From assembly GCF_024022995.1 (NCBI RefSeq), contig NZ_CP099582.1, positions 868,001 through 932,000 on the forward strand: a DNA stretch of 64,000 bases, read 5' to 3'. The notes under the pieces were generated by a model, which was given only the letters and a program-made list of their open reading frames with translations, had not been told where the DNA came from and did not search any database. The stretch's first letter is position 1; each line of letters begins with the position of its first letter. Below, piece by piece: positions 28,483 to 39,724 of this stretch. This DNA comes from Thermococcus aggregans. Lineage in GTDB: Archaea; Methanobacteriota_B; Thermococci; Thermococcales; Thermococcaceae. Both the position numbers and the translations under genes were made by a program.

Positions 28483-28794
28483 TTAGCATTGGTAGACTTT
28501 AACAACTTCTCCAACTTTTACGTCAATATTGTCCTCTAAAACTAATTCAACGTGATCCCACTGTAAGGCAAAATCAATTCTTTGGCCCTCTTTTTGTATC
28601 TCTCTTATCAGCGCTGCATCTTCTCCTTTCACTTTATAGCCCGGGTAAATAACTCCCTCAATAACATCTCCAACTAGGACTTTTCTGCCAAAGACTTCAA
28701 AAGTCTTTTCCACTTTAAATTTCCCAACAGACTTTCTCGAAAATATTTCGACTTTTTCTTTTTCTCTTTTTTTGAAAGTATCAAAGAGCCCCAT
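28483..28794 (-). CDS. Small protein resembling tRNA-binding Pbp11
   Basis: A 103-residue protein from ATG 28794 (a GGTGGTG site precedes it). The N-terminus is basic (MGLFDTFKKREKEKVEIFSR); the rest reads as a beta barrel like domain 2 of translation GTPases (VGDVIEGVIYPGYKVKGEDA ... DFALQWDHVELVLEDNI). From memory this matches the Thermococcales family annotated as tRNA-binding protein Pbp11. Family assignment is by recall of sequence pattern, not by a search. In an operon with two DUF257 genes upstream, overlapping or nearly so. Confidence 0.6.
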   Translation of the reverse strand: MGLFDTFKKREKEKVEIFSRKSVGKFKVEKTFEVFGRKVLVGDVIEGVIYPGYKVKGEDAALIREIQKEGQRIDFALQWDHVELVLEDNIDVKVGEVVKVYQC

Positions 28795-28796
28795 AT

Positions 28797-29468
28797 TCAC
28801 CACCGGAGCACTTTCTCAAGGGAGATCTCAAACTCTTTTCCTAAAAACTCTATAAACGGATTCTTTCCAAAATTAACCTTACCTTTCCCGTATTCTCCCC
28901 TGAGGTATGCCACAGTTGTTGCTATTTCCTCTAACTCCGGAAGTGGGTTAAACTTGAGGTTTGAAGCAATATTTTTGTCTATTATGTAGAACGCCTTTCT
29001 GTTCTTATTTCCTAAGAATCCTCGAATGGAGTCTAGTACTGTATAAAACCCACGGGATTCCTCCAAGAAAGCAAAAAGCCTTTCAAGACCGAGGACTATG
29101 TTAATATACTTTCCTTCAGAAAAGACTTCGTTGGCCATACTCTCATACCTGCTTAAGTATATCACTGGCTCTGTTTCTAGGGGAATCCTTTTAACCACCC
29201 TCCCAACATCCATTTTTCCTCCAGTCTTGATGACAATAGCATCAGAAAAGTCCTCATGAACGCCAAGGAGTTCAAGGTGCTTTTTTACTAAGAAAAGAGT
29301 GTCTAAATTGTCGTCAATCATTATTTTCATTCCCCTCTCACGGGCGTATCTCACAAGGGCGTATGTCACCACAACAAAGCCGTAATCGATTTCATCCTCA
29401 ATAAGGACTAAGTTTCCAAAGGGGGTCTTGTCTATCATCTCAAAAACAATTTCCTTTGTCATTTCCAT
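28797..29468 (-). CDS. DUF257 family protein, paralogue B
   Basis: A 223-residue member of a Thermococcales family of unknown function (DUF257). The fold appears to be RecA/KaiC-like without a P-loop: TPFGNLVLIEDEIDYGFVVV, MKIMIDDNLDTLFLVKKHLE, VIKTGGKMDVGRVVKRI, then VLGLERLFAFLEESRGFYTV and GNKNRKAFYIIDKNIAS. It lines up end to end with the next gene upstream (29459-30130), with which it overlaps by 10 bases. The conserved pattern IDDN.D.L..V.KHLE followed by KTGG..DVG is shared by both, suggesting a nucleotide-binding-like site. Confidence 0.8.
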   Translation of the reverse strand: MEMTKEIVFEMIDKTPFGNLVLIEDEIDYGFVVVTYALVRYARERGMKIMIDDNLDTLFLVKKHLELLGVHEDFSDAIVIKTGGKMDVGRVVKRIPLETEPVIYLSRYESMANEVFSEGKYINIVLGLERLFAFLEESRGFYTVLDSIRGFLGNKNRKAFYIIDKNIASNLKFNPLPELEEIATTVAYLRGEYGKGKVNFGKNPFIEFLGKEFEISLEKVLRW

Positions 29469-30130
29469 CCTACCACCCCGATAGGAACTTCAATTTTCTT
29501 TCCAAGTAAATCCAAACTTGCTGCTTTTTTGAAAGTAAAAATACCACTTGTAGGGGTTGGAAAGGCTTCAATTACAGTGCTTGCGATTCTTTCGAGTTCT
29601 GGGAGGGGATTAAAAGGAATTGAGGACGCAATATCCTTATTGACCAAATAGAATGATTTCCTTTTTTCATTTCCAAGGAAGGATTGAGTCGCAATAATGA
29701 AGGAGTAAAATTCCGGTATTGATGAAATAAACGAAAACAGTCTTTCAAGACCGAGTACAATGTTTATGGACTGTTCAATCTTTGAAAAAGCTGCTTTACC
29801 AGCCTCTTCGTAGTTTCTCATGAGTATAACCGGTTCGCTAACAAACTTCACTCTCGCAACAACGTTTCCAACGTCCCTTTTTCCACCGGTTTTAACGACA
29901 AGAGCATCTCCAAAGTCTTCGTCAATGCCAATAAATTCAAGATGCTTCTGGACAACGTGGAGAGAATCGAAGTTATCATCGATTATAACGGGCAAACTTC
30001 TTGATCTCCCGTAGTGCAAAAGACCAAGAGTCATGAGCTCAGGTATGAAGGAGCGATGGTATTCAACAAGAACAATCTCTCCAAACTTTATCTTATCTAT
30101 GAGTTCAAAGACACTCTCCAGAGACTCCAC
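29459..30130 (-). CDS. DUF257 family protein, paralogue A
   Basis: Also 223 residues and clearly a tandem duplicate of its neighbour: KFGEIVLVEYHRSFIPELMT, LPVIIDDNFDSLHVVQKHLE, VVKTGGKRDVGNVVARVKF, VLGLERLFSFISSIPEFYSF, GNEKRKSFYLVNKDIASSI and FNPLPELERIAST match in order. First gene of the three-gene operon that ends with the Pbp11-like gene. Both paralogues keep the presumed ligand site, so neither looks degenerate. Function unknown. Confidence 0.8.
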   Translation of the reverse strand: MESLESVFELIDKIKFGEIVLVEYHRSFIPELMTLGLLHYGRSRSLPVIIDDNFDSLHVVQKHLEFIGIDEDFGDALVVKTGGKRDVGNVVARVKFVSEPVILMRNYEEAGKAAFSKIEQSINIVLGLERLFSFISSIPEFYSFIIATQSFLGNEKRKSFYLVNKDIASSIPFNPLPELERIASTVIEAFPTPTSGIFTFKKAASLDLLGKKIEVPIGVVGWK

Positions 30131-30215
30131 AGTCTCACCTCATAATCAAACTAGTAATTCAATCCATATAACTTTTTGCATTATGCGTTAGGATACATTG
30201 AAAAATTAAAAGAAA

Positions 30216-30529
30216 TCAAAGCCTAACAAGATGCACAGAACAAGAGATACATGGATCAAATGCCCTCACCGTTTCTTCCAGCTTCTGAAGAAATGTCGCT
30301 TCATCCGAGCTTCCATACCTTTTTCTCGCTTCTTCGTAAAGGCTGGAATCTCGAGCTCACTCGCAGGATTGGCTTCCTCCAGTAGAGGCCCTCTGCATTC
30401 GATACACCCAAGATGGGACTTCACGCATACAGCATTGCACCCGCCGAGAGTTATCGAACCCAAACACGGAATGTCCCTCTTAACAAGAACGCACTCGAGA
30501 GCGGCGAGAAAAGCAGGGTACGACGTCAA
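30216..30529 (-). pseudogene. Remnant of a [NiFe] sulfhydrogenase operon (hydD tail joined to hydA tail)
   Basis: Two overlapping reading frames on the minus strand carry the ends of two hydrogenase subunits. Frame one (about 30529 to 30330) reads ECVLVKRDIPCLGSITLGGC then NAVCVKSHLGCIECRGPLLE, the cysteine-rich C-terminal iron-sulfur region of the small (delta) subunit. Frame two (about 30356 to the stop at 30216-30218) reads LQKLEETVRAFDPCISCSVH then LVRL-stop, the C-terminal nickel-ligand motif (DPCxxC) of the large (alpha) subunit. In Thermococcales hydD is followed by hydA, so this is what is left after an internal deletion fused the two genes. There is no start or ribosome site. Evidence is the motifs; it cannot form a working enzyme. 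Confidence 0.8.
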
Positions 30530-30633
30530 GAGCCTGTTTAACTTTTACCTGGCCTTCTGCTTTTTCTTTTTCTAACCTTTCGTTCACGAAATTTTGATAA
30601 AGCTATTTTTCGAAATTTCCCACGGTGATTCTT

Positions 30634-31170
30634 ATGGATTTCTTTGAAGTCGTTAAGAAAAGAAGGAGCATTAGGAAATACCAAGATAGAAAGGTGCCAA
30701 GAGAATACGTGGAGAAAATCCTTGAGGCAGCATTCTATTCCCCAAGCTCAAGGAACAGGAGACCGTGGCATTTTGTGGTAGTTGATGATAAAGAGCTCAT
30801 TAAAAAGCTGGCAAACACTAGACAAGCGTTAAGGTTTCTCGAAACTGCACCCCTGGCGATAGTGGTCTGCGGAGATGAAAGGATAAGCTCAGCGTGGGTT
30901 TTTGATGCTTCAATAGCCGCTGAACACATCCAGCTGGCAGCAACAGCCTTAGGCTTAGGAGCATGCTGGGGCCACGTGCTGGACAGACAGCACAGCGAAG
31001 AGAAGAGCGCCGAGGATTATGTAAGGGAGCTTTTAGGGATTCCTGACCACATTAGGGTTCTGTGCGTGATTGGAATCGGCTATCCGGCGGAGCACAAAGA
31101 GGAACACAAGGAAGAGGAAATAATGTGGGATAGGGTTCACCTAAACTATTTCGGCAGGCCGTTTAAATGA
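30634..31170 (+). CDS. Nitroreductase family protein
   Basis: FMN-dependent oxidoreductase of the nitroreductase fold; 178 residues from ATG 30634, five bases after GGTGA (a GTG at 30625 overlaps that site). Motifs: KRRSIRKYQDRKVPREYVEK for FMN phosphate binding, SPSSRNRRPWHFVVVDD, then AAEHIQLAATALGLGACWGH and GIPDHIRVLCVIGIGYPAE. All expected FMN contacts are present. Electron donor and substrate cannot be told. It overlaps the asparagine synthetase gene tail-to-tail by 8 bases and begins about 105 bases from the hydrogenase remnant. Confidence 0.88.
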   Translation: MDFFEVVKKRRSIRKYQDRKVPREYVEKILEAAFYSPSSRNRRPWHFVVVDDKELIKKLANTRQALRFLETAPLAIVVCGDERISSAWVFDASIAAEHIQLAATALGLGACWGHVLDRQHSEEKSAEDYVRELLGIPDHIRVLCVIGIGYPAEHKEEHKEEEIMWDRVHLNYFGRPFK

Positions 31171-32068
31171 CTGCCGGGAGTCCAGGGATTCTTGGGAACG
31201 GCTGAACCTCAGCGATGTGCTTTGCACCCACCATGTACCTAACAAGTCTTTCAACACCTATGCCAGCTCCAGCAGAAGGCTTGAGCTTTCCAGCCTTTGC
31301 AACCTCGAGATAAGGCCTAAAGGCTTCCAAGCTTAATCCGCTCTCTTTTAGCTTTCTTACTATCACCTCATATTGCCACTCCCTCTCTCCACCACTTGAA
31401 ACTTCCCCATAACCTTCTGGCAGAACCAAGTCGTAGTTTCTAAAGTGTCCGGGCTTTTCTGGATCTTCTCTATCGTAGAATTCTCTGGAGATGTCTGTTA
31501 TCCAGAATGGTTCATCCATGGCTCTGCTAGCTTCTTCATCGTCGCCAAACTCTTCTTCAATCTCAGCCATTGTAAAGCGCTTAAACGGAGCTTTAACTCT
31601 AGGCAGTTCTCTCCCTTCAAGTTCCTCCCACTTTCTTGCTTCTTTGAAAAGACCTGTTATAAGCTCTTCAATTAGTCCCATGACGTCGTCCATACTTGCG
31701 TAGGCTATTTCGAAGTCAAGCTGGGTAAACTCGTAAGCGTGTCTTCCATCGTCCCTATCTCTCTCCTCAAGCCTTATGTTTGGAGAAAGTACAAATATCT
31801 TCTCCAGCCCCATTGCAATGGCAAACTGCTTATGGAGGATCATGCTGTGCATTAGCTTGAGCTTTGTGCCGTAGGCTTCAATTTCCGGAGCCTTCATTTT
31901 GCTTGCCGCTGGATCGGGCCATAAAGGATCGGTTATAGAGCTCAGCATAACCGGCAAGAGCCACTTAAAGCCCCTCTTTACGAAGAAGTCTGTCATATAA
32001 TCTATCACTTTGGTCTGTACTCTTATTGCCTTCTCAATATCCCTGCTCACCAGCTGAACAGCGTTCAT
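31163..32068 (-). CDS. Archaeal asparagine synthetase (AsnRS-related)
   Basis: Makes asparagine from aspartate and ATP; the archaeal type descends from asparaginyl-tRNA synthetase but lacks the anticodon-binding domain (described for Pyrococcus abyssi). 301 residues from ATG 32068, preceded by GGTGATG; an in-frame start 84 bases upstream has no support. Class II motifs: motif 2 NIRLEERDRDDGRHAYEFTQ with QLDFEIAY, and motif 3 GAGIGVERLVRYMVG. Close to the family length (about 294). A normal AsnRS would have about 130 more N-terminal residues, so this is not a tRNA synthetase. Confidence 0.9.
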   Translation of the reverse strand: MNAVQLVSRDIEKAIRVQTKVIDYMTDFFVKRGFKWLLPVMLSSITDPLWPDPAASKMKAPEIEAYGTKLKLMHSMILHKQFAIAMGLEKIFVLSPNIRLEERDRDDGRHAYEFTQLDFEIAYASMDDVMGLIEELITGLFKEARKWEELEGRELPRVKAPFKRFTMAEIEEEFGDDEEASRAMDEPFWITDISREFYDREDPEKPGHFRNYDLVLPEGYGEVSSGGEREWQYEVIVRKLKESGLSLEAFRPYLEVAKAGKLKPSAGAGIGVERLVRYMVGAKHIAEVQPFPRIPGLPAVI

Positions 32069-32152
32069 GATCATCACCACTATGACAACATTCATCAACC
32101 CTATATGTATTTTGTGCAAAAAAACTTGGAAAAATGGTAAATAAATCAGCAC

Positions 32153-34087
<1,935 letters not shown>

Positions 34088-34156
34088 ATTTTTGTTTTAT
34101 TTGCGAAGAATGGCTAAGTTTGTCATTTATATTTCAAAAAGCTGGGGGAGGAGTAC

Positions 34157-35668
34157 ATGGGACGAAAAAAAGTAGTCGTTGTTGGAGCAGGTGTTGTAGG
34201 GGCATCTATTGCTAGGGTTTTAAGTCAGTACAATGAGTTGGATGTTTATCTGTTAGAAAAGAACGCGGATGCGGGGATGGGGGTAAGCAAAGCAAACACT
34301 GCAATAATTCATCCAGGGCATGAAGACGATCCAAAGAAATACCCGCTAAGGGCAAAACTCTGTGTTAAAGGCAACAGATTGTGGCATCAGTGGGTCAAGG
34401 AACTTGGAATTCCCGCCAAGTTCCCAGGAGAGCTTATGATTGCAGTAGAAGAGGAGGACTTAAAAGTTGCGAAGCACTATTTGGAGCTTGCTCGAAAAAA
34501 CGGCGTGCCGGGAGTTAGACTCGTTGATAATGAGGAGCTGAGAAAGCTTGAGCCTAATGTAAATCCCAACGCAGCTGGAGCATTATGGGCACCTACCGCA
34601 GGTGTGATGGCATCTCCAATGGCAGCTCCTGCGTTGGTAGAAAACGCAGTTACCAATGGCGTTAAATTCCTTCCAGAAACAGAAGTCCGGGGAATAAAGA
34701 TTGAAAAAGGAGAGGTAAAAGGAGTCGAAACAAACAGGGGCTTTATAGACGCAGACCTCATAATAAACGCCGCTGGCTTGTATTCAGATAAAATCTCAAA
34801 GATGGCGGGAATTGATTATTTCACGATTCGCCCAAGAAAAGGTCAATATTATGTATTTGACGACGATGCCACGCCAAAAGTGACAAGGATACTGCACCAA
34901 ACGCCCACACCCATGACAAAAGGAGTCTATGTAATAACTGAAATGAATGACGGATTAATGATAGGACCAACGGCTGAAGATCTACCTGAAGATGCCAAAG
35001 AAGACACGTCCACTACAAAAGAAGGGTTAGATTTCGTGTGGGAATGGGCTCAAAAGCTTGTAAAGGAACTGCCCCCGAAAAACAAAGTCATCCGCACATT
35101 TGCAGGACTAAGACCTGAACCTCCAGATGGCAGATGGATTATAGAGGCATATGACGACCCATGGGGCTTCATAAATGCCGCTGGAATAAGATCTCCTGGA
35201 CTTACGGGAGCTCCAGCAATAGCGTACTATATAGTTGAAGAACTTATACAAAAGAAACTTGACATTAAACTTACCAAAAAATCTCACTGGAACCCATACA
35301 GAAGAGCATTTTGGTTTAAACACTTACCCCCAGAGAAGCAGAATGAACTAATCCAAAAGAATCCCTCTTATGGTAACGTAGTGTGTATGTGCAGAGAAAT
35401 AACGGAAGGAGAAATAGTCGATGTTATAAAGAGAATGAAAAATATGGGTGTCCAAACCATAACTCTTGACGGAATAAAGATGAGGACAGGCGCAATGGCA
35501 GGTACTTGCCAAGGTTCTTACTGCAGAATCAGGATTGCAAGGATAATAGCCAGAGAAACTGGCATTCCCTTGTGGGAGGTTTCTCTCAAAGGAAAAGGAA
35601 CTGAGTATGGAATAGGAGACGTTAAAGTCCTATTGAGAGAGAATGGGGGCGATAAAAATGCAGAATGA
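34157..35668 (+). CDS. FAD-dependent glycerol-3-phosphate dehydrogenase (GlpA-like)
   Basis: Oxidises glycerol 3-phosphate to DHAP. 503 residues. N-terminal Rossmann motif VVVVGAGVVGASIARVL, the DAO-fold region KANTAIIHPGHEDDPKKYPL and RPRKGQYYVFDD, the C-terminal FAD motif PWGFINAAGIRSPGLTGAPA, then a BFD-like [2Fe-2S] domain with cysteines in VVCMCREI and GTCQGSYC (about residues 414-457). The iron-sulfur domain is typical for the anaerobic GlpA type. Overlaps the next oxidoreductase by 11 bases. Operon: glpK, this gene, the FAD/NAD oxidoreductase, DUF1667. Confidence 0.92.
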   Translation: MGRKKVVVVGAGVVGASIARVLSQYNELDVYLLEKNADAGMGVSKANTAIIHPGHEDDPKKYPLRAKLCVKGNRLWHQWVKELGIPAKFPGELMIAVEEEDLKVAKHYLELARKNGVPGVRLVDNEELRKLEPNVNPNAAGALWAPTAGVMASPMAAPALVENAVTNGVKFLPETEVRGIKIEKGEVKGVETNRGFIDADLIINAAGLYSDKISKMAGIDYFTIRPRKGQYYVFDDDATPKVTRILHQTPTPMTKGVYVITEMNDGLMIGPTAEDLPEDAKEDTSTTKEGLDFVWEWAQKLVKELPPKNKVIRTFAGLRPEPPDGRWIIEAYDDPWGFINAAGIRSPGLTGAPAIAYYIVEELIQKKLDIKLTKKSHWNPYRRAFWFKHLPPEKQNELIQKNPSYGNVVCMCREITEGEIVDVIKRMKNMGVQTITLDGIKMRTGAMAGTCQGSYCRIRIARIIARETGIPLWEVSLKGKGTEYGIGDVKVLLRENGGDKNAE

Positions 35669-36908
35669 TTATGATGTTGTTGTAATAGGAGGTGGCCCCG
35701 CAGGTTTGGCAGCTGCAATAAAAGCTAAAGAGCTTGGATTGAAAGTATTACTCTTGGAAAATAGAGAAACACTTGGAGGAGTTCCTCTCCAGTGTATACA
35801 CCCCGGATTTGGACTTCACTACTTCAAGGAGGACTTAACGGGAACTGAGTTTATCTACAGATTCATACACAAATTTTTGGACATGGGCATAGAGCACTAT
35901 ACGGGAGCACACGTAGTCTCTATAGAGCCATACTCCGACCTAGAGAAGAGGTTAAGGGTTGTTACGTCAAAGGGTGTCCTTGATATAACTACCACTACCC
36001 TCATCTATGCCACTGGAGCAAGGGAAAGACATCCATTCGAAATAGGACTAACCGGCCACAGGCCTGCTGGAGTTTACACTGCAGGTGAAGCCCAAACGAT
36101 GATGGACATTGATGGCATAATGCCCGGCAAAGAGATAGTTATCGTAGGTTCTGGAGACGTCGGGCTTATAATGGCAAGGCGTTTTGCTCTGGAAGGGGCT
36201 CACGTAAAAGCCGTTATAGAAATAATGCCCTATCCGGGAGGCTTAACAAGGAACATAGTCCAGTGCCTCCAAGATTTTGGAATCCCGCTTTATCTCAGCC
36301 ATGCGGTTACCAGAATCGAGGGGACTAAAAGGGTCGAAAAGGTCATTGTTACTAAAGTTGACGAGAACCTAAAGCCCATTCCTGGAACAGAAAAGGAGAT
36401 AGAGTGTGACACCGTTGTGATTGCAGCAGGACTCGTGCCTTATCTAAAGGTGCTGGAAAGAGTCGGTGTTATAATAGACCCAGCAACCAGAGGGCCTGTA
36501 GTAAATGAATACCTCGAAACGAGCATTCCTGGAGTATTTGTGGCAGGTAATGCCCTTGTTATAAATGATCTAGTAGATTATGTTGTTGAACAGGGGGAAC
36601 TGGCCGCAGAGAGTGCTTACCTTTACGTTCAAAATAAGGGCATCCCGACCAAAAAGTGGAAGAAACTTGTAAAGGGCAAGAACATACGGCTAGCTGTTCC
36701 TCACTATCTAAGCGGTGATAATGACGTTGTAATCTACGCCAGAGTCCAAAAACCCGAAGAAAACGTAAAGCTCCGCTTCCCAGAGATAAACAAGGAAATA
36801 AAGCTCCCATTTGTTAAACCAGCAGAGATGATAAGGATTAAACTAAGAAAAGAAGACATAGCAAAAGCAGAAGACAAAATAACAATGGAGGTTGTCCCCA
36901 ATGAGTGA
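35658..36908 (+). CDS. FAD/NAD(P)-dependent oxidoreductase of the glycerol operon
   Basis: A 416-residue pyridine-nucleotide-disulfide oxidoreductase-like protein. Two nucleotide sites: FAD at YDVVVIGGGPAGLAAAIKAK and NAD(P) at GKEIVIVGSGDVGLIMARRF; it ends with the FAD motif SIPGVFVAGNALVINDLVDY. ATG 35658 follows GGGGGCGAT, within the end of glpA. It probably passes electrons from GlpA to NAD(P) or ferredoxin (inference from position; the operon order is conserved in many anaerobes). The TLGGVPLQCIHPGFGLHYF loop is a useful family mark. Confidence 0.9.
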   Translation: MQNDYDVVVIGGGPAGLAAAIKAKELGLKVLLLENRETLGGVPLQCIHPGFGLHYFKEDLTGTEFIYRFIHKFLDMGIEHYTGAHVVSIEPYSDLEKRLRVVTSKGVLDITTTTLIYATGARERHPFEIGLTGHRPAGVYTAGEAQTMMDIDGIMPGKEIVIVGSGDVGLIMARRFALEGAHVKAVIEIMPYPGGLTRNIVQCLQDFGIPLYLSHAVTRIEGTKRVEKVIVTKVDENLKPIPGTEKEIECDTVVIAAGLVPYLKVLERVGVIIDPATRGPVVNEYLETSIPGVFVAGNALVINDLVDYVVEQGELAAESAYLYVQNKGIPTKKWKKLVKGKNIRLAVPHYLSGDNDVVIYARVQKPEENVKLRFPEINKEIKLPFVKPAEMIRIKLRKEDIAKAEDKITMEVVPNE

Positions 36909-37287
36909 AATCAAGCACTTTAAACTCACGTGTATTATATGCCCGCTTGGCTGCGAGATTGAAGTTAAGATGAAAGGAGACAAAATCATCGAGATTACAG
37001 GGTTCAGCTGTCCCAGAGGAAAAGACTATGCAATACAAGAAGTTACTACACCTAAAAGAGTAGTTATGAGTGTTATAAAGGTAAAAAACGGAGATTTTCC
37101 AACAGTATCAGTCAAAACAGATAGACCTGTTCCCAAGGAGCTCATACCTGCAATTATGAAGGAGCTAGCCAAAATAGAAGTGGAAGCTCCAGTCGAAATT
37201 GGCCAAGTGATAATAGAAAATGTTGCCAGTTCAGGAGCAAATATTGTAGCCACAAGACCTGCTAAAAGGGTTTCTTCAGCTTCCTAA
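36901..37287 (+). CDS. DUF1667 protein with cysteine-rich iron-sulfur-type motif
   Basis: A 128-residue protein from ATG 36901, which follows GGAGGT. The N-terminus has LTCIICPLGCEIEVKMKG and FSCPRGKDYAIQEVTTPKR, that is four cysteines in a C-x2-C-x3-C...C arrangement like the molybdopterin-type [4Fe-4S] motif. The C-terminal part (VPKELIPAIMKELAKIEVEA) is a small helical/beta domain. DUF1667 proteins are regularly last in glpK-glpA-type operons and may be a small electron carrier subunit (inference). Overlaps the previous gene by 8 bases. Confidence 0.9.
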   Translation: MSEIKHFKLTCIICPLGCEIEVKMKGDKIIEITGFSCPRGKDYAIQEVTTPKRVVMSVIKVKNGDFPTVSVKTDRPVPKELIPAIMKELAKIEVEAPVEIGQVIIENVASSGANIVATRPAKRVSSAS

Positions 37288-37453
37288 CTCCTAATCCTTA
37301 TTTTTGAGCAATAGACCGCAAAAACTAAGAAATCTCAAGTATTCTTTAATTCTTTATGAATATGAAATTCCTTATTTTACACCAAAACCTACGATAATAG
37401 AGTAAACTTAGAATAGAATAGAAAAGATTTATGGAAACAAAAGGCTCTAAACA

Positions 37454-39652
37454 TCACTGCTGTGGACAGACGTCCTTCTCTGTTGGTGGGTTTGGATCGA
37501 GACCTTTTCTTTGCCTTATCTGTCTTATAATGTTTATTGCAAGCTCGTTTGGTACTCTCTTGAAGCCAGCGTGCTCTGTACTCCACAACGCTCTACCGCT
37601 TGTTGCACCTCTTATTGCTCCAGCAAATCCGAACATCTCTGCTACAGGAGCCTCTGCGATGATTATCATTACTTCACCCTCTTGTCTCATGTCAATAAGC
37701 TGTCCTCTTCTCTGGGTAATCTCTCTGCTAACTGCTCCCATGTATTCGTATGGAACGTTAATTATGACCTTTTGGTATGGCTCGTAGAGGACTGGACCAG
37801 CCTTCATCATTGCACAGTGGATGGCAGTTCTAATTGCTGGATAGATCTGGGCTGGGCCTCTGTGGACGTTGTCCTCGTGGATCTTTGCATCTACAAGTCT
37901 AACTATGACCTTCATCACGGGCTCTCTGGCAAGTGGTCCCTCATCCATTGCCTGGTGGAAGCCATCTATAAGGAGATCCATAACTTCGTTGAGATACTGG
38001 ATACCCTTGGTGTTGTCGAGGAACATGTTTCCGTTGTAAATGTCAACGATGCCCCTTGCAATGTCATAGTCCATTCCAAGCTCGGCAAGCTTCTTTGCAA
38101 CGGTCTTTGGATCTTTTGGTCTTCCTTCTGGGATTTCACCCTCCCTAATTGCTTGGTAAATCTCGTCCGGCATTGGCTCAACAACAATGTAGAACCTGTT
38201 GTGCTTGTTTGGTGACTTTCCTTCTACTATTGGGCTTGGCTTTGTTATGCTCTCTCTGTAAACGACAATTGGCTCTGAGACGTCAACATCAACGCCCCAC
38301 TGCTCCTTAAGGTGCACAAGCTTAACCTCAAGGTGGAGTTCACCCATACCGCTGAGCAAGTGCTGCCCGGTCTCTTCATCGATCTTAACGTGGAGTGTTG
38401 GATCTTCCTTAGCGAGCTGTCTAAGGGCTTCAATAAGCCTTGGTAAGTCTTTCACATTCTTGGCTTCAATAGCAACTGTAACTACCGGCTCGCTTGTGTA
38501 GTGTAGGGCTTCGAATGGCTCAATTTGCTCTTCGCTAACTGTTTCACCAGCCATTGCATCTCTCAAACCTGTTACAGCAACTATGTTACCAGCTGGAACA
38601 GCATCCATGTTAATTCTCTCTGGACCCATGTAGATACCAACTTGCTGTATTCTTGCCTTCCTCTTGCTGTTGATTAGGTAGACCTCTTGACCAGTCTTCA
38701 CAGTACCGCTCCAGACTCTACCAGTTGCAACCTCACCAGCGTGCTTGTCAATGATGATCTTTGTAACGACCATTGCCATCTTTCCATTTGGATCACAGTT
38801 GAGCATTGCTTGCCCAATCTCGCTCTCGATGTCTCCCCTCCAAAGGTGAGGAATCCTGTATTTCTGGGCTTGCAGTGGGTTTGGAAGGTGCCTAACTACC
38901 ATGTCCAAAACAACTACGTGAAGTGGGGCCTTCTTTCTAAGGGTCTTCAAATCGCCAGCGTTTGTAAGGTCGATGATGTCTTTGAATGAGACTCCTGTCT
39001 TTCTCATGTATGGAACGCTCAATGCCCAGTTGTAGTAGGCACTACCAAAGGCGACGCTACCGTCTTCGACTTTGACAAGCCACTTGTCCCTAAACTCTGG
39101 AGGAGCATATCTCCTAATCAAGCGGTTTACATCGGTAATTACCTTAACGAACCTCTCCTGCATCTGCTGTGGGGTAAGCTTGAGCTCCTTAATAAGCCTG
39201 TCAACCTTGTTTATGAAAAGAACTGGCTTGACGTACTCCCTAAGGGCTTGTCTAAGAACTGTCTCGGTCTGGGGCATGACACCTTCAACAGCATCAACTA
39301 CTATAATTGCACCGTCAATTGCTCTCATGGCTCTTGTGACGTCACCACCGAAGTCAACGTGACCCGGAGTGTCAATGAGATTGATGAGGTACTTTTCTCC
39401 CTCATACTCGTGGATCATTGAAACGTTAGCGGCGTTAATGGTGATACCTCTAGCCTGCTCCTGCTCATCGAAGTCAAGCACAAGCTGCTTTCCTGCGAGC
39501 TCTTCACTAATCATCCCCGCTCCAGCCAGCAGGTTATCGCTGAGAGTCGTCTTACCATGGTCAATGTGAGCGGCAATACCCATATTTCTAATTCTCTCCG
39601 GTTGAGTCATCAATTGCTTGATCGCCTTAATCATCTCTTCCCTTTTTCCCAT
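37454..39652 (-). CDS. fusA: Translation elongation factor EF-2
   Basis: GTPase that moves the ribosome along mRNA. 732 residues. G1 [19 protein letters not shown] (about 27-45), switch 1 [14 protein letters not shown]3 [15 protein letters not shown]4 FINKVDRL, and domain IV with [20 protein letters not shown], where the His before Arg-Gly is the one turned into diphthamide in archaea and eukaryotes. C-terminal domain [20 protein letters not shown]. No intein. The gene has its own TATA box (39706-39714) and a GGTGGT site in front of the ATG. Confidence 0.98.
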   Translation of the reverse strand: MGKREEMIKAIKQLMTQPERIRNMGIAAHIDHGKTTLSDNLLAGAGMISEELAGKQLVLDFDEQEQARGITINAANVSMIHEYEGEKYLINLIDTPGHVDFGGDVTRAMRAIDGAIIVVDAVEGVMPQTETVLRQALREYVKPVLFINKVDRLIKELKLTPQQMQERFVKVITDVNRLIRRYAPPEFRDKWLVKVEDGSVAFGSAYYNWALSVPYMRKTGVSFKDIIDLTNAGDLKTLRKKAPLHVVVLDMVVRHLPNPLQAQKYRIPHLWRGDIESEIGQAMLNCDPNGKMAMVVTKIIIDKHAGEVATGRVWSGTVKTGQEVYLINSKRKARIQQVGIYMGPERINMDAVPAGNIVAVTGLRDAMAGETVSEEQIEPFEALHYTSEPVVTVAIEAKNVKDLPRLIEALRQLAKEDPTLHVKIDEETGQHLLSGMGELHLEVKLVHLKEQWGVDVDVSEPIVVYRESITKPSPIVEGKSPNKHNRFYIVVEPMPDEIYQAIREGEIPEGRPKDPKTVAKKLAELGMDYDIARGIVDIYNGNMFLDNTKGIQYLNEVMDLLIDGFHQAMDEGPLAREPVMKVIVRLVDAKIHEDNVHRGPAQIYPAIRTAIHCAMMKAGPVLYEPYQKVIINVPYEYMGAVSREITQRRGQLIDMRQEGEVMIIIAEAPVAEMFGFAGAIRGATSGRALWSTEHAGFKRVPNELAINIIRQIRQRKGLDPNPPTEKDVCPQQ

Positions 39653-39705
39653 ATCGCACCACCTAAAACATTGATCGTCAGTTCATCATTCACTTCAAAA
39701 GTCCA

Positions 39706-39714
39706 GTTATAAAT
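39706..39714 (-). promoter_or_regulatory. TATA box of EF-2
   Basis: Complement reads GATTTATAACT about 55 bases before the EF-2 ATG, with a leader of some 30 bases ending in TTTAGGTGGTGCGAT. Confidence 0.6.
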
Positions 39715-39724
39715 CTTTCCATAA

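Noticed and set aside
30231-30575. 114-codon plus-strand frame over the hydrogenase remnant
   Set aside because: The opposite strand carries clear hydrogenase cysteine motifs; the plus-strand frame has no ribosome site and no match.
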